A stretch of DNA of 6,755 bases from Pseudomonadota bacterium (GTDB taxonomy: Bacteria; Pseudomonadota; Gammaproteobacteria; JAKAQQ01). Under the pieces are notes generated by a model that made no database searches, had not been told where the DNA came from, and saw nothing but the letters and a program-made list of their open reading frames with translations. This document shows positions 5,417-6,755 of the stretch, piece by piece. Position 1 is the first letter of the stretch; each line of letters begins with the position of its first letter. The translations under genes and the position numbers were made by a program. The DNA is taken from contig JAJZNM010000028.1 of assembly GCA_021852325.1 (NCBI GenBank), positions 408-7,162 of the forward strand. The letters are read 5' to 3'.

Positions 5417-6610
5417 GGCCAGCCGTTCGCTTGCGTAGAGTTGACGGGCATAGACGAAAGCCAGGAGGGCACCTGCACTCGTGCCAAGGAGACAGGCGGC
5501 GAGCTCGACACCCGTCACGGCCTCACCCCGCACGAGATCCATGATGCCGAGCTGCTGCCCGAGGAGCGGCACGGCATACATCCAGGGTCGCGCCTCAAAC
5601 GGCATCATGGAAAGCAGGAGCGAGGGGATGACGGGCAGGAGCATGAGAATCGAGAGGTAAGTCTGGGCCTCACGGTAACTTTTCGCGAAGGCCGCAACGA
5701 TGGTCTGGAGCGTCGCCAGGAGGACGACCAGCGGGAGCATGAGGAGCAGTACCCAGGCGGCAAACCGGGGCCCGAGCGCGAGGACCACACCGAGCTTCTC
5801 GACCGGGAGAAAACGTCCCACCACACTGAAGGCGACGATGCTGAGCGTGAGACTCAACAAGGCGAAACTCGCCGTGGCCGCGAGTTTCCCGGACAGGATG
5901 ACCCCCCGGCTCACCGGGTTCACGAGCAAGGGCTCGAGTGACTGCCGCTCGCGCTCTCCCGCCGTCGTGTCGATCGCAAGGTACATGCCCCCGAGAAAGG
6001 CCGTGAGCACGAAGAAATAAGGCAGCATCGAGAACAGCAGTGCGCTGCGGGACTCGGGCGTGGCCAGGTCACGGTCTTCCGGAACGACCGGCCGCAGGAT
6101 GAGCGGCGAGAGTCCGCGCACGAACAGACGCTCGGCGACGACGGTGCCGGCATAGGCCTTGAGCATCCGTTTGAGACGGGCCACGGGTGTATGGCTCCCC
6201 CGGCGAGCCGAGTCGTAATAGAGTTCGACCCCGGTGGGCTCGCCGGCCTTCCAGGCCCGGTCGTAGCCCGGCGGGATCACGAGCACCACCCGGGCCTCGT
6301 GTGAGCGGATGGCCGCGATGGCGTTTGGGGGCGGCGGCCTGACCACCATGCCCTCAGCCTCGAGTGCATGGATCAGACTGGGAGCCCGCGCCACGCCGAT
6401 CACGGGTACGGGCAGGGGCTTCGTGGCATTGGCCAGCTGCTGCTCCAGGGTGATGCCGAAAATCACGCCGAAGAGCACCGGGGCGAGCAGCGGGCCGGTC
6501 ACGAGCGCATTGATCACGGTGCGCCGGTCGCGCAGGTTTTCACGGACTTCCTTGAGATACACCGTCCAGGCGGCGTGGATCGGGGCCGGCGCATCCGGGG
6601 CAGGGTTCAT
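5405..6610 (-). CDS. ABC-2 type transporter permease, NatB-like
   Basis: This 401-residue inner-membrane protein is the permease half of an ABC exporter. A cytoplasmic start with YLKEVRENLRDRRT (18-31) is followed by a first membrane helix at about 33-54. A large soluble, probably periplasmic, domain covers about 57-185. Further hydrophobic segments lie near 190-213, 243-266, 281-309, 319-340 and 370-392. The cytoplasmic loop G218-ERERQSLEPLLVNPVSR-235 is the hallmark of the NatB/COG1668 type. The ATG at 6610 has GGAGGG 9 nt upstream and overlaps the stop of the ATPase gene by 4 nt (ATGA), so both are made together. NatAB of Bacillus exports sodium, but related pairs handle other substrates, and nothing here fixes the substrate. 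The gene runs toward folE2, so it is not part of that operon. Confidence 0.88.
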   Translation of the reverse strand: MNPAPDAPAPIHAAWTVYLKEVRENLRDRRTVINALVTGPLLAPVLFGVIFGITLEQQLANATKPLPVPVIGVARAPSLIHALEAEGMVVRPPPPNAIAAIRSHEARVVLVIPPGYDRAWKAGEPTGVELYYDSARRGSHTPVARLKRMLKAYAGTVVAERLFVRGLSPLILRPVVPEDRDLATPESRSALLFSMLPYFFVLTAFLGGMYLAIDTTAGERERQSLEPLLVNPVSRGVILSGKLAATASFALLSLTLSIVAFSVVGRFLPVEKLGVVLALGPRFAAWVLLLMLPLVVLLATLQTIVAAFAKSYREAQTYLSILMLLPVIPSLLLSMMPFEARPWMYAVPLLGQQLGIMDLVRGEAVTGVELAACLLGTSAGALLAFVYARQLYASERLAISA

Positions 6611-6755
6611 GCTGCGAGTCCCTCCCCGGTTCCGATCAGGCTGACAAACGCATCTTCGAGGTTGGCTGCGCCCGTCCGTTCACGCAATGTGTCCGCGGTT
6701 CCCTCGGCCACGACGCGACCCGAGGCGATCACGACGATCGAATCACAGAGGACGG
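6607..6755 (-). CDS. ABC transporter ATP-binding protein, C-terminal end (NatA-like, truncated by window edge)
   Basis: Only the last 48 codons are in the window, ending at TGA 6609-6607. Visible are the post-H-loop segment VLCDSIVVIASGRVVAEGT and the C-terminal block ANLEDAFVSLIG, both typical of CcmA/NatA-type ATPases, where the conserved text is similar to LCDRV-GR-VAEGT and LEDAFVxL. The Walker A, signature and Walker B motifs lie beyond the right edge. The stop overlaps the permease ATG, which supports one two-gene transporter operon that starts outside the window. Confidence 0.88.
   Translation of the reverse strand, partial: VLCDSIVVIASGRVVAEGTADTLRERTGAANLEDAFVSLIGTGEGLAA

Overview
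The window is GC-rich bacterial DNA, almost fully coding, with the look of a beta- or gammaproteobacterial chromosome. The order xseB-ispA-dxs is typical of those classes. A rubrerythrin next to a CCG-type Fe-S oxidoreductase and a folE2 directly after dxs suggest a chemolithotrophic or sulfur/iron-oxidising lineage, but that is inference and no species can be named. I see no insertion sequence, phage gene, tRNA, rRNA or CRISPR array.

Left block, minus strand (1-1140): a small rubrerythrin (718-1140) is followed by a heterodisulfide-reductase-like Fe-S protein (start 653, running off the left edge). They look like one oxidative-stress/redox operon. A promoter lies at about 1197-1225 and a 26-bp interrupted palindrome sits at the predicted transcript start.

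Middle block, plus strand (1406-5383): from a good sigma70-like promoter (1302-1330) run xseB (exonuclease VII small subunit), ispA (farnesyl diphosphate synthase, 4-nt overlap with xseB), dxs (DXP synthase, after a 108-nt gap holding chained inverted repeats and a perfect TATAAT) and folE2 (type IB GTP cyclohydrolase). dxs makes the first intermediate of the MEP isoprenoid pathway and ispA condenses its C5 products to FPP. folE2 opens folate (and possibly queuosine) synthesis from GTP and is metabolically separate.

Right block, minus strand (5405-6755): an ABC-2 permease of NatB type and the C-terminal end of its NatA-type ATPase, overlapping by 4 nt. They converge on folE2 across a 21-nt gap.

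The most unusual signals are a degenerate 12/24-nt tandem repeat straddling the dxs stop and the folE2 start, and a DXS with a shortened loop and altered thiamine-diphosphate-site residues. Other points are a hairpin that covers the ribosome binding site of the Fe-S gene and three chained hairpins before dxs. I found no convincing wholly new multi-gene system; the genes belong to known families.
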